NCBI GenBank assembly: GCA_025526995.1 | Contig: JAHLKG010000007.1 | Location: 744,001 to 808,000 of the forward strand | Source: Powellomyces hirtus | Lineage: Eukaryota > Chytridiomycota > Chytridiomycetes > Spizellomycetales > Powellomycetaceae | Length of the DNA: 64,000 nucleotides | Reading direction: 5' to 3' | In this document: positions 24,586-35,261 of the stretch, one piece after another | Numbering within the stretch: the first letter of the stretch is position 1 | Layout: every line of letters starts with the position of its first letter | Made by a program: the position numbers and the translations under genes | Notes under the pieces: model-generated | What the model saw: only the letters and a program-made list of their open reading frames with translations | The model's database searches: none | Told to the model about the DNA's origin: nothing

Positions 24586-26606
24586 TTACGTGGCTTCACG
24601 GCTTGTGGCGCAACCAGACAAAAACCGTTGCATCATGCTGCTCTGCGTAGTTTCTCGGCCTGCGGCCCGTGAAGCAGCGTGGTTGAGATGCGCTTTTGCT
24701 GATTTGGACGTTGAGCGTCCTGATCCAGAAGATGCGACCAGTCCAGTGCTGCATTTCGCTCGCTTGGTCGACTTGGTCACCGTTGCAGTGCGCTGGTCAG
24801 AACGTATCAATCAAAGATCCGGAAAGCGCCAAGGAGCAATGCTAGTAATATTCACTTACATCAGTAGAACAATCAGACACCCGCTTTTTGCGGGTGGACG
24901 AAGCATCCACCGTTCCTGTCAATGCCGCAAACGGATTGGACGTTTTGCCTTGTGGTGCGACCTCCAGCTTTTCGGACATTGTATCTGCAAATGACCCATC
25001 AATGCCTGGGAGGACAGGATCCCAATAGTCGTCCACGATGCTTGAGATATCCCACGTGCCCCGCGCGGATGACGACGAGGAAGGTTGTTTATTTGTCTTA
25101 GGAGCAGGGTCAGAAGACATGAGTCTGATTTTGCGCTCAGCCTCCGAGAGTCTTGCGTTTGTCATTCCGACTTCCTCTCGTGCAGCGTCATAGCGAACTT
25201 TCAGATTTCCCATCTCCGCTCGTGCGTCCTCTAGTCGTGACTCGGCCAGTACGAGCTTCTTGCCCAGTTGCTCGGCAATAGTACGACAGGCTTCTAGTTC
25301 GTCGCGGACATAATTAAGCTATAAAAGATGAATTGTTATTACTACACCGCTAGGTATACGTATTCAGACGGTATCTCTTTCGTTATACCTCATTATTGCG
25401 AGAAGCCAGCTCTGCGGTTTTCTGCTTTTTGGAGGATTGTTGCTCGGCCGCGACGCTTCGCCAGTGTTTTAGATCTGATCGACATTCTTCCCACTTCCTG
25501 GACATGGATCCACATGAGCAAGATCAGAAAGCACGGCACTCTCAATGCCCGCCGTTCCCTCACCGGTGTACTGATAGAAGTACATTCTTGCATTCCTCCA
25601 CCGTGTCTAACCCAGCTACCAATTGTGTGAACTTTGTGGACCAGGCATCTGGGGTGTCTTTCTGAGAAGACCTAGATGACCAACGCATGAGCCTAGATGC
25701 TGAGAGATCCTCCACTCTCTTCTTGACACCGCTACTCACTGAGCAATGAACTCGGCCTTTCGTACTTCATGTTCGAGCGTCTTGCAAAACTCACGTAATT
25801 GCGCTTGTTCTGCTTTAAAGGAAGCGCGCGTCCTTCCCAGCTCTATCTCGGCATTCGTCCGAGCATCTCGGAGCGCCTTTTCTTTCTCCTTCACCAAATC
25901 ACGGTGTCGTTGGTTCATAACTTGCATCTCCTCGGTGTATTGCGCGGTCTGCTGTTCAATTTGTCGCGAAAGAGCGGTGCATTCCTCCTTTAACCTTGCC
26001 AGCTCCTTGGCATTGCGAGCCCCCACCTCCTGATGACTTTTCTCAAGCATCCGCAGTTGCCTATCATCACGCAGCGGCTAGAAGCAATTACTGTCAAGAG
26101 ATTTCTGCTGGTTGCGAACGATCAATGAACAAAGAGTCTTACCACAGCGCTACGCCTCTCGTCTTCCGGGACTGCCACAGTCCTGTTGCTAGCTGCGCGT
26201 ACTAGCTCGAATGGCAGGTAAAACAGCGGTTGCTTCTCAAAGGTTACTTTGAACTTTTCCCGACATAGCGGACACCGTCGCCCAGTTTCTCCCCGCACGT
26301 AGAACATCTTCTGTATGCTTCGCGATATGGACAGGTTTAAGGGCTCTGCAACGCGTTTATAAGACACTCTCAACATCGAGGCTGCCGGGCATTACCATGC
26401 TGTGTGGAACAAGTGGCCGCCTGGAGAAAAAGTGTGCCAAACTCAGCAAAGTCTCAGGAACGAATGAATGAGCTGTCACATCGTTCCGAATACATACATC
26501 CTTTCAGACCGGCGACAGGGGACTTTGACGGATCATCTTGTGGAGTATCTGGCGGCAGGTGGAGCAACTCGAGACATATGCTGCATTGTGTGAGCTGTTC
26601 GTCCAT
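24586..26606 (-). CDS. TRAIP-like RING E3 ubiquitin ligase with coiled coil (473 aa)
   Basis: Seven exons: 26498-26606, 26396-26420 (25 bases), 26143-26317, 25740-26077, 25389-25497, 24860-25318 and 24586-24792; phases close. The RING is split over three exons: CSICLELL, then CGHLFHTACIQKM, then RRCPLCREKF. A long coiled coil covers about residues 115-310. The rest is disordered and Ser/Lys-rich. Overall length and layout match TRAIP (469 aa in human), which ubiquitinates replisomes and interstrand crosslinks. The C-terminus has SSMMQRFLSG, which looks like a degenerate PCNA-interacting motif with the lead Gln shifted by one. TRAIP identity is inferred from architecture; another RING/coiled-coil ligase is possible. 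Confidence 0.72.
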
Positions 26607-27018
26607 TTGACAGCCAAGGGAGCCATTGCCATTGGGAAACACAAAAAGATGGAGAGTTTTCAAAGGTTAAACCGTCGATGAAGGAATGAGACTAGAGACT
26701 ACATATAGGATGGGGCACACGCGTCTTAAATTGCAACTATATCTAGCATTACTTGATTCAGCATGCCTTTATAAAGCATAACCTATAAGTAGCATTGACG
26801 CGTATTTCTGGGAAAGTGTGACGTCGTAAAAGTGACTTGTGGAGGTGTTCATCAATTCAACTCCGTCATCCGTCACACCTCTGCCTGCTCCTCCGACATA
26901 AAAACCCTCCGAGTCCCCCGTCAAACTTCTCTCCCGTTGTCTATTCATCTCGGTCAACCCAACTCGTATTCTCTCACCAACAAACACAAAAGAAAGCCCC
27001 CCCCAGCACTTGTCCATC
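26607..27018. other. divergent promoter region
   Basis: 412 bases between the divergent TRAIP-like and BAP31-like genes. The last 150 bases before 27019 are pyrimidine-rich. No supported gene. Confidence 0.45.
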
Positions 27019-27629
27019 ATGTTCGGAGGCATCTTTGGAGACCAGGACTCGGCGACACCGCTGATGCAAGTCATAACGTACCTGCTGATAACAGAGGCCG
27101 CTGGAATCATTTTCCTCTCACTGCCCTTCCAAATCAAGTTCCGGAGAACCCTCGCGGAATTGCTGGTCACTTCTCCCATGTACGTACTCTACACACTCTC
27201 GATTATCATCTCTTGTTGTCATCAACTCTAACCCTACTCTTGTCTCCCAGGCTGAGCACGCTCCGCATTGTGTTCCTGACCATCTGCGGATTCCTGTCAT
27301 TCCTCCTCGTCGACAACGTCCTCCGTCTCCAGCGCGTGCATGCTCGCAAGCCCATCGATCTCTTCACCGCCGAGAACCTCTACTCACAACGCAACCGATT
27401 GCAGAGAGACCTGTTTGTGCTTGCCTTCACCCTCTTCTGTGCCATTGTCCTGTATCAAATCCAGCTGCTCCTGCTGCGCATGGGCCGCTACAGGAAGCAG
27501 AGGAATGCTTTGGCGGACCAGGTCAGGAGCCTCGGCGCCGAGCCCGTCCGCGTCCATGGATTGGAGGGAACCAAGGGTGGCAAGGTTGTGGGCGGCAAGA
27601 CGGCCACGGCCCCCAAGAAGACTCTGTGA
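27019..27629 (+). CDS. BAP31/Yet-like ER membrane protein (179 aa)
   Basis: ER protein of the B-cell receptor-associated 31 family, thought to assist export and quality control of membrane proteins. Two exons, 27019-27179 and 27251-27629, phase closes. Three hydrophobic segments lie at about residues 14-40, 52-75 and 100-130. Family blocks are PFQIKFRR, FLLVDNVLRLQRV, LYSQRNRLQRDLFVLAF. The tail is basic and Gly/Lys-rich and ends in KKTL. That fits a KKxx COPI retrieval signal at the extreme C-terminus. It lacks the long coiled coil of animal BAP31. Confidence 0.85.
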
Positions 27630-27877
27630 AGCCTATAGGACTGCCAGCAATCGTAGTCTCATTCGGATGAACCTGCTTTTCTACTGTATAATATTTTCTT
27701 CCATAATGGAAATTGCATAGCACTTTGAAAACGTCTTGCAATTCGACAGTAGACATATACCTCTCGCGCGTCGAATGATTACATGGGAGGATTGCAATGA
27801 GATTTTCATCCACGTTGAGGCACTCTGAATCAAGCGTACTCAAGCCGTTTACATAAACCAAATGTATATATTGATCT

Positions 27878-29273
27878 TCAAAAGATTGTGATGTAGCTGT
27901 TGATGCGCTCCTTTTGCTGTTGGGCAATGCACTCTGCTATCCACACAATGTTTCGAATCTCTTGCTCCTTCAGCTTCAGATACGCGTAGAACACGCCGTA
28001 CTGGAACTGGCGGGTGAACGACCGTTTGTTGAGGTGGACCTCGTATTCGAAAAACTTGTCCTCCAAGCTTCTCTCCGACCCAACAGGCAAGTCAAAGAAT
28101 TGCTTGTAATCCTACAGAACGATATTGATGGTCAGGACTCGCGGAGCGGCAACTGGGTTAGGAGCCTCGTGACTTACAGGGTAGCTGTCCAAGGCCATTC
28201 GGACTTGGTCAGAGTCGTCTGCCCGCGCGAGCTTCATGGTACCTTCGGGGTACAACCTTCCGCACGTCGGGAAGAGCTTGGCGCGGTCGTCCTTGCTCAA
28301 CTCGGTGTCCAGCGAGTTGAGTGTGATGTTTAGGACGCGCCGATCGGCTTCAAACTGTCACATAAGAGTTACGGTGAGACTTTCACACTTTGTTGCCGAA
28401 CAAGACTTCCTTCCGCACTCTACCTGCAAGATCTCGCCCATGACCTCTGCAGTGGGTCCTCCAAGACCTTGGCAGTAGTTGTAAAAGTCCTCGAGGTATG
28501 CTTTGTACAGAGTGTTTCGGATGATTTCAATATTCATCTCATCCAGATCTTGGGCTGACAGACACTTTTCAAAGTACGGTGCTAAAAAGGGCGCAAACCA
28601 GTGAATATTAGGAACAAGCACGCAGTGTGCGACTGACCGGGCAGACTGCATCTTACCCAACGGCGACTCAACCATGACAGTGTTGTAAAGCTCCGAAACA
28701 TTGGTCGCGACGCACAGGGCAGCAATGCCGTCGAATATGCCGAGCGGGTGACATCGTTCCAGCAGCTCGTTGGTGTCGCGCTCGTGCAAGGTACCGGTAA
28801 TGAGCAGGATGGTGTTATCAATCATGTACGAGTATCTGATACACATAAAATCGCCGACAATTGCTCAGTTTATGGTCCTTCCTGCCTCACCCAAATCGAA
28901 TAAACGTACGTGATAAAGTCCAAGAAGGTCGACAGTGGTTTGACCGCGTTGGCTCTCATGTACATAAAGTGGGACACGAGAGTTTCTCGCGCCTTATCAG
29001 CAATGGTCGTGGTGGCAAGCGGTGACGGCTCGTTCTGCAGGAAGTTTCCATAGTCGGTAGCGGCTAATTGAAGCTTCAAGTCTGGAGCGCGGTCAACAAT
29101 GGTTCGAGTTATCCGCGGAACACCGCTCTGGTTGTGAAATCCTTGCACATACCATCCAGAGTCTCGCACTGAGTCAAGTTGAGGTAGTTGTTGTTGGTGA
29201 GGATTCCAGCCTTGTAGCCTCGCACCATGGCTTCGAGGAAACCATCCTCCACGTTGAAAAACAGCGCCTCCAT
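27878..29273 (-). CDS. VMA6: V-type ATPase subunit d (Vma6), 346 aa
   Basis: Links the rotor c-ring of the vacuolar proton pump to the central stalk. Six exons: 29153-29273, 28910-29081, 28657-28835, 28424-28581, 28178-28354 and 27878-28111; phases close. Near-invariant blocks are present: [81 protein letters not shown], and [18 protein letters not shown] near the end. The length matches yeast Vma6 (345). Its start lies close downstream of the 3' end of the next gene on the same strand. Confidence 0.98.
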
Positions 29274-29592
29274 ATCGTCTCAGCCCGAAATCTCTCGCGG
29301 GGAATGTACTTCTCACAACGCGTTTCCGAGTAACCTTCACGAGAACAGACTGATGCGGATTGTACAGCCTGGTGGTATCTTGCAACTCTGAAAATTATCG
29401 TGTTCAGTTGGCAATGAGTCTGCCGTTTTCCAAGGATTTTCAAAGAAGATGGCCCTACGTTTGAGTCGTGAAGCAACGTCAGCGCTTCGCCTTCCCATCA
29501 CGTGATGCAGTTGTAGTGTGTCAATGAGTAAGTCCCTCGAAAAAGTAAGCCCCTCGATGTACAGCAGGGAAAGGTCAACTGCCCTCTGACCG

Positions 29593-30867
29593 TAGGAACT
29601 CTGAATCATATACCATAGCAGCTTCTGCTGGTCAGACTAGTCTGGGACCTAGACATTCTCAAATTAACATATATACATGGAAAATGATTGGAAACGTAGA
29701 CTACGACTAGACTAGCTCGGGGGGGTAACTGATTCTGTTTTTTTGCGCAAATAGATGCAATGTCAGGAAGAGGGTTGAGATATACAAGAATGCTGTCAAG
29801 CGAATACTCACGAACGAACGCGGTCAAGACGTCGCATTGCTCGCAGCACGCATCAACGGCCCGATCCATAGCCAACAGGAACCGATCGACTTCATGCGAA
29901 GCAGCTGTTTCTCTCATGAATCTTAGTGCAGCAGGAGTCCGTCCCTGCAGAGCAGCAGCTCCATCGCGGAGAGACTGAGAAGCGTCTAAAAACACATCGG
30001 CTGCAACAAATTCATGTTAGCCAATGGCGAGGCAGCGACCAAGAATGTGGCGGGGGTACCTAGCTCTTCCAAGGATTCCTTCACTTGAACAAAGTAAGGC
30101 GGCAGTTCAAACTCCCTCACAGAGGGCTCATCCTGTCCAGCTGTGCTGGAAGCCTCTCCAGTCGGCGCACTGCTCGAACTTCCGTTTGAGTGTACCCCGT
30201 TTCCGTTTGAGAGTACCCCATTGGCAAAAGCCGCCAGAAACCTTCCCCGTTCTTCCGGCGCCATTCCCGAAATTCCGCTCCCCAGAATGCTAGTGGGAGC
30301 ACGTGTCGTTTCCGGTTGAGAGTCAGAGTTGTTCTCCCTCTGTTGGTCAGTGGTGAGAGCAGGCGCCAGGTTGCGACGGTAGGGTTCCAGCATGCGCATA
30401 ATGTCCGGCAGCAGACTCGTTTGCATTTGGGGACGCTGTTGCGGTTCAGGTTCTGTATGGGAAGAAGTGGTGGCGGGTTGCTCGGGCTGCGTTCCGGATT
30501 CAGACGGTGCACCCAAAACGTCGATAATGACCCTGCCCAACTCGCCGTCCTCCGAATCTTCCTCCTCATGATTTGCATACGGGTCCCAGTGGAATTCTTC
30601 GTCCGATTCCGACTCTGCCGTCGACGAGGGTTGCGAGTCAAATGTGGAGTCTGACACCGTATCCGAGTTGTCACCATGGTCGTCATGGGTCGCTCCCTGG
30701 GTTGACGCATTCTGGTGAATATGGCGACGACGTGATCTCCGCGCGCCAGACTGCAGTAGTCTTGGGACCCGCGAGGCAGCACGGCGGAACAGCGAGGCTG
30801 ATGGATGCAGCAATGACCGTTGTCGCCGGCTAGGGCTCGGTGGGAAGACGGGCAGGGGCTTCCCCAT
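29593..30867 (-). CDS. unknown protein: disordered N-terminus plus helical C-terminal region (3' end uncertain)
   Basis: Exon 1 (30060-30867) and exon 2 (about 29812-30000) join in phase 1. The first 230 residues are disordered, with Arg-rich (RRSRRRHIHQN) then acidic and Ser/Gln/Thr-rich segments. A helical region (about 250-330) starts ELPPYFVQVKESLEELADVF and includes DRAVDACCEQCDVLTAF. Two ends are possible. A GTGAGT donor at 29811 with the acceptor ending at 29594 gives a short QFLRSEGS tail. A GTATAT donor instead keeps an open frame (KLLWYMIQSSYGQRAVDLS) that runs to about 29337. The second reading brings the gene within 70 bases of VMA6. I recognise no family. Confidence 0.5.
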
Positions 30868-31131
30868 CTCAGCGCAATGTGATCTTCCCAGCAGTTGTCA
30901 CGTCGGTAGCCGTGTTCGTCAGTGGCGTTGCTTCTAGCACTTGGTGGTCAATTTGAATCTTTCCGCACTTCACGGAAGTGTGGTCTGCAACTGCGACTTC
31001 TTCAGGTAAAAACGCTGGGGTCACGTTCGATTACGCGCACCACGACATTGACAGCATCGCGGTTTCTCACGCGATACAATTGACAGCAAACTCCTGCAAA
31101 TCGACACGAAAGAACCTCGTCTCATGTCAAG

Positions 31132-31800
31132 ATGTCAAGCCCAGCCCATCACGCAGTCCATTGGCCCACCAACTCCGAGTCGTTTATAATAAATACCGTG
31201 ACCACAATCCCATCCGATATTCACGTCGATCCTCCACCAGGGTACCCTCACGACGTTCAATGGGTACTTCACGCGCTGTGGGCTCTCCAAGACATTCAAG
31301 CGTTACTCTGGTGCATAGTCCGCAAGCGCTACCTGCCAGGTCCGCTGCTGGATTTATCCTCCGACCATAAACTTGATCTGCCTACGTACACATTTGTCAA
31401 TTGGAACCTTCCTAGCCGAGCTGCTTTCTATGCGGCAGAGATGATCTGGACAAATCTGATATACGCGCAACCATCCATGGCGGCACATCATCTTTGTACC
31501 ATGCTTCTCTTTTACCGGATCCGGGCCGAACCCGAGTGCGTATCTGTAGTCGCGGTTCTGCCTTTTGTGCTCCACGTGATTCCTTGGATGAGATTTCTCG
31601 ATTCTAACGCAACCAAGGCGGCAATGGGCGTTTATAACGCTGTATTTTTCATCTGCTGCACAATGGTCGTGGTAATTGGGTTGAGATGCGGAGGTGGAAA
31701 TAAGGCTGCCATCACGAACAAAGTCCCGCTCGCTGGGATTTTGGTCGTGCTGTGTAATCTTTGGACATATCTCTGTCATTCTGCTCATATAACAGAGTAG
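31132..31800 (+). CDS. multipass membrane protein of unknown function (222 aa)
   Basis: Single exon. After a soluble N-terminus of about 40 residues there are roughly five hydrophobic segments (WVLHALWALQDIQALLW, the region with AAEMIWTNLIYA, CVSVVAVLPFVLHVIPW, VYNAVFFICCTMVVVIG, LAGILVVLCNLWTYL). A His pair occurs in MAAHHLCTMLLFYR, which recalls the HH of TLC-domain proteins, but the match is too short to assign that family. The start at 31132 is the first ATG in frame. It diverges from the disordered gene, 264 bases away. Confidence 0.6.
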   Translation: MSSPAHHAVHWPTNSESFIINTVTTIPSDIHVDPPPGYPHDVQWVLHALWALQDIQALLWCIVRKRYLPGPLLDLSSDHKLDLPTYTFVNWNLPSRAAFYAAEMIWTNLIYAQPSMAAHHLCTMLLFYRIRAEPECVSVVAVLPFVLHVIPWMRFLDSNATKAAMGVYNAVFFICCTMVVVIGLRCGGGNKAAITNKVPLAGILVVLCNLWTYLCHSAHITE

Positions 31801-31896
31801 TTTCTCTTGAAACTTTACAAATTTTACAATGCTGCGAGACCTATTGTGCTCGAAACCCGCAGAGATGGGCGGTTCTGACTTGGGGAGTATTGTCCT

Positions 31897-33726
31897 TTAT
31901 ATTTTCGCGAACAATAGGCTCGCGTTGGTCCCGCCAAAACCAAAGCTATTTGTGATGGCTGCCCGAACCCCTTTGCCGTCATTAGCTTGAGCCATGTCGC
32001 GCGCTTCAAGTGGCACATAGTCAAGAGTGAATTCCGGATCCCGGTTGTGCAAATTGAGTGTTGGGGGCAGTGCGTTCTGGTGTTCAAAGAACAGAAAAAC
32101 GGCGCCACGGCGTTAGCAGCCAGTAAATGAACAAACCCCTGCTTTCAAAGTGGACGTACATGATGGAGAGCTAGGACTGTGAACACTGCTTCGACCGCAC
32201 CCGCTGCACCCAGGAGGTGTCCAATCGCACTCTTGGTCGCCGAGACGGCGATTTTGTCCGCATGACTTCCGAACACCGCTTTGATTGCTCGCGTTTCCGA
32301 GAGGTCGCCTGTCGCAGTTGTGCACGCATTAATTGTATGTTCAGAAGTCATCGGATCGCATCTCATAGAATACCTAGCCCAGTGCTTGTGGCATGAGCGT
32401 TAATGTAGTCAATGTCGGATGCGTTCATTTTGGCGTGGTTGAGAGCATTCTGCATGGCACGCGCTGCCCCGCGGCCGTCTTCGTGGGGGGCCGTGATCTG
32501 ATACGCGTCAGCCGAAAGACCGTAGCCACGTATCTCGGCATAGATGCGGGCGCCACGCTTTACCGCGTGAGAGTACTCTTCCAGAACCATACATCCCGCG
32601 CCTTCGCCAATCACGAAGCCATCGCGAGCGCTGTCAAACGGTCGAGATGCTGTTTCAGGTTGTTCATTGTGAATGGTGCTTAGGGCTCGTGCTCTGAATA
32701 AGACGGAAAATTCAGTATTCGGCGGTGTACACCCCCAAATCCATCCCTAGTCCGGCAAAGGCGGGCCTACCGTACTTTGCGAATCCGGCCATGGCAAGCG
32801 GCGATATGCTTGCCTCGGAGGCTCCGGCAACCATCACGTCTGCGTCTCCGAACAGGATGAAACGCATTGCATCGCCGATAGAATGGGCTCCGGTTGTGCA
32901 GGCGGTTGCTACAGCATGATTTGGGCCCTGTTCGGAATGGAGCATCAGTCACCACTACCATATGGTCCCAATGAGATTATGCGGCAACTGACCTGAAAAC
33001 CATATTTCATGCTAATGTGGCCGGCTGCCAGATTTATCAAAATCTTTGGGACGAAGAAGGGTGATATTTTCCGCAATCCCTATACACTAACGCATGTGAG
33101 CATTCAAGAGTATGAGTAGCGAGAACTCTCGTCTGCATACATTCTCTCCAAAGGAAGCCGATGTAGACGCGACATCGTCCAAGGAACCGATACCAGATCC
33201 GAAACACACGCCCTGATGAACGTGGCCACCAAATGGTAAGAAAGGGCAAGCTTTGACATTCAACAGCATTCACTGTACCATACCGTCCGCTCCTTGTCTT
33301 CGTCACGCGTTGGAGACCACCCTGAATCCTCTACAGCTTGTTGCGCCGCACTAGAGGCATAGTGCATGAATTGTGACATGTTCCGTGCATCCTTTGAAGA
33401 GCACAACGAACATTTGCTCAATGTTAGGTCTCCAACGACATGGCACTGGCTTTGCTGGTTTGCAGGTGTGATTCCCGTTGCAACCGTACCCCTTTTCTGA
33501 GCCAATCTTCGACCCGAAACGCCCCAGGTCCACTCTTTGGCACGAGCCCGGCCACCTGGGACGGGATTGCGTCGTATGTTTGTCCAGTTTGTTCGTGCGT
33601 CACGCCTTTCAGCGATACAACTCCAGACTTAGCCGCTAGCAGCCGAGACCAAGTATGTTGTACGCCGGTCCCAAGCGGTGTGATAAGTCCCAGACCCGTC
33701 ACAACAACCCTCCGTGGGAGGGACAT
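31897..33726 (-). CDS. mitochondrial 3-oxoacyl-ACP synthase (FAS-II condensing enzyme, KAS II/OXSM/CEM1), 434 aa
   Basis: Elongates acyl chains on ACP with malonyl-ACP in mitochondrial type II fatty acid synthesis, the route to lipoate. Eight exons: 33490-33726, 33284-33391, 33141-33212, 32993-33079, 32776-32927, 32374-32693, 32160-32308 and 31897-32076; phases close. [15 protein letters not shown] starts the fold. The active cysteine is in [17 protein letters not shown] (about residue 178). The two His are in INAHATSTG and [17 protein letters not shown]. The C-terminal glycine-rich loop is NSFGFGGTN. The N-terminus is short (MSLPRR), so a classical presequence is not obvious; import could use an undetected upstream exon. 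Confidence 0.95.
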
Positions 33727-34365
33727 CTGTGCTCAAGTGTAGCCGCAAAAGCAAATGCGTTATTGAAGATGGATGGGCCTCGCGGAAATGGAACAACTGT
33801 TAATCTGCCACTCGTTGCGGCCTGCGCCACACCGGGCGCCACGAACATTCGTTCGCCGCAACAGGATATCGGTAGACTGCAATCCATCCTGATCCTTTAA
33901 CTCATGAACGGTACATAAAAAGTCTGTCATTGTCAGGCATGGAGATTGGAAGCCATCGGGGTCTCCTCCCCTTGGGTTCCTAGATCAATCTCCCAATCAA
34001 ATCGGTGGACATATCTGAAAAACCTTCGACACACGAGCGCAGAGACCGTCTGGCTCCACCGCCCTCGACAAAGATCCTTCATCCCATGCAGTTTCCGCTC
34101 ATATTCAGCGTAATTTCTATTTCAGGGTCTTCCACATTTATTGCCTCACTCTCGAGACATCAGAGATGCAGGCATCTTGCAATGACATCAAACCTCTGCG
34201 GAGATTTGTTTCTGACAAGAAGAATGCTGACCGCCTTGTCCCCATGTATTATGAGGTGGTCCGTTGATCTCGCGATGAGATTTTGGAGAACAAGTGCTTG
34301 AAGTCTCTGATGAAATCTTGCCAAGAAGGAGAAATTCGAAATCACTCCTTGACGACTTTGCTTCC
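33727..34365. other. intergenic, no gene seen
   Basis: 639 bases between two minus-strand genes. Some open frames exist but none has splice support or family signal. Confidence 0.4.
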
Positions 34366-34742
34366 CTAAATTGGACCAAGTTCCTGAAGAGACGAACGAA
34401 ATGAAAGAGTCTGATGAACTGTTTTCAATGTGCCTGTCCCCGCGCCAGCATTCTTCACGTGTGGTACACGAGTTTGTTTGATCACACTTTCTGTTTCGGT
34501 TAGCCACCTCGCGGTTGGCAACTTGAACTGCTTCTCATCGATATGATGCTCAGAGTGGTTCATTTGTGCTACGGTATGTATGCAGCATTCTTATCGATGA
34601 TCTTGGAGAGCCGGGCAGTGTGCGGCAGCCTCTCTCTTGTGACGAGAAGCGGCTTCTAAGGTGTAAGGATAATACCTAGTAGCCTGGTAAACTTGAAAAG
34701 TGAGCTGGAGTGCGGGTAATCCCGGAGGTTGACTTGCGCCAT
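34366..34742 (-). CDS. tiny spliced gene of unknown function (89 aa)
   Basis: Two exons, 34676-34742 and 34366-34568, joined in phase 1 across a 107-base intron (GTATTA donor, CCGTAG acceptor). ATG at 34742 opens MAQVNLRDYPHSSSLFKF. The second exon reads HHIDEKQFKLPTARWLTE, then ESVIKQTRVPHVKNAG, then TLKTVHQTLSFRSSLQEL. Composition looks like real protein: no low complexity and a balanced charge. No domain recognised. Small basic proteins of this kind include microtubule inner proteins of cilia and mitochondrial ribosomal proteins, but that is speculation. It might also have a further upstream exon. Confidence 0.45.
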
Positions 34743-35261
34743 GCCGCCCTGTGGCTGCCAGTGAACCATATTTGTGCTGCATTGAAATTGTGGCTAGGAT
34801 TTTCGATCGATGTGCACCAATGTTGCGCTTGCACGTGCCAAAGGGGCGCAACCTGCGAGGACATCGTTCACCGGATAATGTTACCCGGGTAACAACATCA
34901 TGCAGTGCAGTATGCGCATGACGGAAGCCATCACTGACGGAGAACGTAGGATAGACTGTCGTTCGGTCTTGTCATGAGCACATCGCGCTTCATCACATCA
35001 GAACACATTCTCCTCTGAAATGCATCGCCAGACTGTTTCTGCGTTGGCATCTAGACAGAAGAAGTGTGCTGTCCCATATGGGATGTTAGAGAATGAAAAA
35101 GATGGAGCAGTCCGGGAAGGTGATGACACAACAACACATCGATGTACGCATAGCGTTCTGGCCAGTCGCGAAACGTGTGAGATTTTTCTGCCCCGAAATA
35201 GACGGGCCAAGCACAGCGCTCTCTTTGACAAGCCACGCCCACAGAAGACTCTCACGCAATA
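34743..35261. other. divergent promoter region, no gene seen
   Basis: 519 bases between the tiny gene (-) and glycerol-3-phosphate dehydrogenase (+). No supported coding frame. Confidence 0.45.

Noticed and set aside
26832..27018. Open frame upstream of and in frame with the BAP31-like start
   Set aside because: Its continuation is the BAP31 region without intron removal; the upstream part is low-quality sequence and the family start fits ATG 27019.
28870..29385. Long minus-strand open frame crossing the VMA6 exon 1/intron 1/exon 2 region
   Set aside because: It is the exon-2 frame of VMA6 continued by chance through the intron and exon 1 in another frame; the VMA6 exons explain it.
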